From assembly GCA_019843655.1 (NCBI GenBank), contig JACDQD010000002.1:11927154-11991153 (forward strand): 64,000 nucleotides of DNA, given 5' to 3'. A model generated the notes under the pieces. The model saw only the letters and a program-made list of their open reading frames with translations, searched no databases and was not told the origin of the DNA. This document shows, piece after piece, positions 60,893-64,000 of this stretch. The DNA comes from Lethocerus indicus (taxonomy: Eukaryota; Arthropoda; Insecta; Hemiptera; Belostomatidae). Position 1 is the stretch's first letter. Each line of letters begins with the position of its first letter. Made by a program: the position numbers and the translations under genes.

Positions 60893-63800
60893 GTAAGTCC
60901 GTTTCAGTATCTGTCCGCCGCGAGTGTCGCCATAACTTCGGTAGGACCCGACATCCGGATAGTACCGTGGTACGAATGAAAATTTAATTATACAAAGATG
61001 TGTGAGCGGTTCAATTAAATTTTCTAACGATCGAGGTCACTCTGTTGTGCCAACCTATGCGATTCGTTATGGATCTACTTACTTGCGACCGTTTTATTCG
61101 TTTTACAGCAAGATAAGCGAGTTTATCCGATGAGTCCGTTAATCATTTGCCCGAAATTCGATAATCCTGTCCGTTGAAATCTGCGTAATTAGGCCGCTAA
61201 AATTACATTTCATCGTTAGATGAAATATCCCCGAAACACTTATACACAAGCAGAAGTATGCGGCATTTCATTTATCTCCAGAAAAAAATATACCAACAAG
61301 TTGCCGTCGTAATAATACATAATCGCGTTTTTAATTATAATTTATGGGTTTTCGGTCAATCAATTAGTGCGGAATGGCGTGCTCTGTTGGTAGTTCAAAA
61401 TCCGACGGGAGAGCGTTATGAGTACGTCTTGTAACGATATAAACTTTGGTCTGCAGTCCGAGTCGGGCCGCGTTATGAGGAAGACTACACAGAAGGATCG
61501 CTAAGATTATTCGACAAATATGAACCATAGTTTGTTTCTGCCGAATTATCGTACTCTGGCATAAATCTGTATCACCGTAATTAAAATTCGATATTGAATG
61601 TTGTCGCTATAAACTGAGTACGCGGTTAGGAAACTGTAACAGGAAGTTGAGGATTGTAATTTTGGAATAATAAAAATCGTCGTTATTTACACCGGGCAGA
61701 TTGTATATGGTCGGCCGGCATCGATACGCCCGCCAGTTCCCTTTACGCGTTTTATTAGCATGTTTAACAGGGCCGTAAAAAACGGGTCGAGTCCTCCGAA
61801 TAGTTTCCTGCCGGAGTGTGCTCGGGGCTGCTCCTTTATCGCGACTCATTAATTAGACGACACCGCCAGAATGCCGCTTCCTCTCATCTCCGGCCACCGA
61901 CACTGCTTCTCCCCCTATTTGCTCCTCGGTTAAAATCCCAGGCTTGATCTTAACACCGAATTTGAAGTAGGCCAACTTTTGTGCTGAAATTCGTTCGCAA
62001 TTTGGTAGCAGCGGGTACGGAACATCGTCCTATTAGATATTGCATATCGACGCGTTTTAAGTCCGAGAATTATTTTTCGAAATAAACGCCACCTCGAGAG
62101 TAACATTTTGGATTTACTAAATATCAATTTTTCGTTTCATATTTAAACAATTCACGTTAATAATAAGTATAACAGCGATAACATTAATTGGCGCACGACT
62201 TGACCCGCATCGTCCGTATTGGAAGCAGTTGAATCCGTTGTGGGGGTATCAGTGACAATTTTCAATTTTTTGTTTCATAAACACGGCTAGGAGTTAGTAA
62301 ATGTTAAACATCATTCGGCACGAATAAGAAACGCTAATTATCAGAAACGGCTCCGGTACCGTTGAGATTGGTAACCGATGTTAAACAATTCGTCGTAGCG
62401 TTAAGTAAATACAGATATCCAGTATTAATACCTTTTTAAGCGTAAATTTTCGCAGCCATAATAGCTGTTGTAAGTAAAATAACGATTATTTCAACGACAG
62501 TATTAATGTAAATACGGAGCTAATTTCTTTTCATTTTTTTTGCATTATTTATTTTATCGTAAATATAATGCGCAGTTGGCGGAATATATACTTTAGCGGT
62601 TATAATCGGTGTTCGGCACTGTCCTAAAGGATAGGGTAAAAACTAGTTCGGTGTTTTTATGTCCGCCCATCGTTTTGCGGTTTCCCTGTTTCGCCTTATA
62701 AAATTCCCATCGACTGTTAAAAGTAAACGATAGTGTTTCGGTCGGGCGGTGGCCACCGGAGCTCGGAGCCGCAGAGGAGGAAGCTCCTCCCACGTAACCC
62801 CAGAGCTACTCCTACGCCCTGCCGCCGTCTCCATCCCGGAGCGCCTCCACCTTCCCCGCTCACCGAATATCTAATTGAACGTTTTCGAAATTGACGTTAA
62901 TTGTTACGCTTGAGGATACGGGCGATCGGCCCAGCCTTCCGTCCTCGTTTAATCCGAAGATGACCAGTTTCGTTTATTCCGCCGTCCGTTTAAATAATCC
63001 AATTTGTCGAACTCCGCCTAAGTTCTCGTACTGCCGCGCGATTCGTCATCTGTAGTTGGGCGGCACTGTGGAGGACTCGACAATGTCGGGGTCGTAGTGG
63101 ACCGTGGAGCGCATTATGCAGAATCGCTAATAAATATGCCCGCGGCCACCGGCCGCCCTTATCTCAATCGAATTTCACATAATGGGGCATAAATTAGGTG
63201 GGGGCGGCCCGGAGAGGAGCCCACCGCCGGGGCCGCTGCTGGCCACCGCCGATCCGTTCCGGCCTCCCGTTTTATTCGATGCCCGCTTTACCACCGCCAC
63301 TCCCACAATTTATTAATTTAACCCGCCAAATACGACCCGAAACGCGTTGGAAGAGGCTAGGCTAAAGAAAATTTAGTCTCTTATTTATCGTTACAAAAAA
63401 TACGCGCTAGATGTATTTTCCACTGTCCCCAACTTCGACTGATACCGGATCCCGTTTAAGACGTTCATTGTACAGTAGGGACCGGGTAAATTCAGTTTTT
63501 ACGATGTCCGGTCAATAACTTTATGTATTATCTAACTTCCACCTTCGCTCGCTAATTTTGGCCTATGCTAGGACGTTTTGAGATCAGATCATCGACTGGG
63601 GAAATATTATATATCGCGACTGTGGTGACATCCAAACCCGGGTATTTTAAATTGGTTTTATACCATAGACGACTGCCGTTCCCTCTCGGTGTTTTTTCAG
63701 TTTAAGAAATAATGCCTAAGTCGGATAATTTTTTATCCGAAACTCAGAAAATAATAGAAGACCGTACTCAAATCGCTTCGCGTCAGTGGGGCCGTGGCGA

Positions 63801-64000
63801 TTCGTGATGAAAATAATTGGGCGGTGGGTGTACATTTTGCGTAATTTATAAATGTATCGTGCCAAGGGCGCATTAATCGCCGATGTAATTTGACGATTTA
63901 CAGAAATGGCGCCGTCTAATTTGGAAATTTCTGACGCCCGCGTAAAACAAACCGCTTTCTTTAACGCGGCTTCTTCATTCCCCATCGAGTTCGGAGTTTG
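60893..64000 (+). other. Dll: Dll intron 1, 5' part
   Basis: The intron begins with the consensus donor GTAAGT at 60893-60898 and runs beyond the window. I find no second exon: the homeodomain region (RKPRTIYSS and onward) does not appear in any frame. The intron is AT-rich with CpG-rich patches at about 61680-61920, 62740-62870 and 63040-63300. The last of these has repeated GGCC-rich words flanking AT-rich ATAAATT-type sites, a layout expected of a homeobox-responsive enhancer but not proof of one. Open frames on the minus strand (for example 62593-62834) have no domain. Confidence 0.7.

Larger units (their letters stand above)
58976..60900 (+). promoter_or_regulatory. Dll: CpG-rich promoter, leader and first-exon region of Dll
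   Basis: From about 58.98 kb the sequence changes to a sustained CpG-rich composition that continues through the first coding exon and ends near its splice donor. This is the longest such block in the window. It contains a TATA plus initiator candidate at 59306-59342, an initiator-like TCAGTC at 60263-60268 and the uORF-containing leader. The GC-rich minus-strand frames at 59342-59727 and 60445-60849 are composition shadows with no domain. The exact transcription start cannot be fixed from sequence alone. Confidence 0.6.

Noticed and set aside
60893..64000. Second Dll exon with the homeodomain
   Set aside because: Searched by eye for RKPRTIYSS and WFQNRR type motifs in the plus frames; none seen. 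It must lie beyond the window.

Overview
The window looks like arthropod nuclear DNA, most likely from an insect. It is about 60 kb of mostly non-coding sequence lying upstream of one recognisable gene. The only protein-coding exon I can support is at 60538-60892 (+). It is the first coding exon of Distal-less (Dll), the homeobox gene for limb and appendage patterning. The exon carries the arthropod Dll N-terminal blocks (KSAF-I-ELQQH, then a FGSPR...YPFPPMH-NSY-GYHL block, then APQCPSPPKD) and ends in a clean GTAAGT donor in phase 1. The homeodomain exons are not in the window. Bases 60893-64000 are the start of a long first intron.

Layout. From 1 to about 58.9 kb I see no convincing gene. 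This is an AT-rich desert broken every 1-4 kb by short CpG-rich patches, for example 8.9-9.3, 11.7-12.4, 13.3-13.7, 22.9-23.6, 24.4-24.7, 25.4-25.7, 26.6-27.3, 31.1-31.5, 32.7-33.2, 34.0-34.4, 37.0-37.4, 40.5-41.0, 42.0-42.6, 46.5-47.0 and 56.3-57.2 kb. Such a desert next to a developmental homeobox gene is where long-range enhancers are expected, but no enhancer can be proved from one sequence. From about 59.0 to 60.9 kb there is a continuous CpG-rich promoter, leader and first-exon region. The leader has several short upstream ORFs and a strong GC hairpin before the first usable ATG.

Mobile DNA is sparse and decayed. The best case is a Penelope-like retroelement remnant at about 7955-8515. 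It has the C-terminal piece of a GIY-YIG endonuclease domain followed by a hammerhead-ribozyme-like motif with a palindromic stem III. Fragments of the same ribozyme-bearing end, in both orientations, lie at 6.3-6.6, 51.6-51.75 and 57.4-57.8 kb, and less surely at 1-46 and 35.9 kb. There is also a jockey-type LINE reverse-transcriptase fragment (19.28-19.47 kb, minus) and a tRNA-like or SINE-like relic (30.55-30.62 kb, minus). Simple repeats are common, including a GA tract of about 230 bp at 56.5-56.8 kb.

The most unusual signals are four. (1) The family of hammerhead-like, Penelope-linked repeats, including head-to-head fold-back forms. (2) A short motif, CAGGACGCTT with an ACAGTG box upstream, dispersed at 11.7, 14.3 and 51.7 kb. 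(3) A pair of non-coding blocks at 13.38 and 14.95 kb with two identical boxes at identical spacing. (4) The uORF-rich, hairpin-containing leader of Dll.
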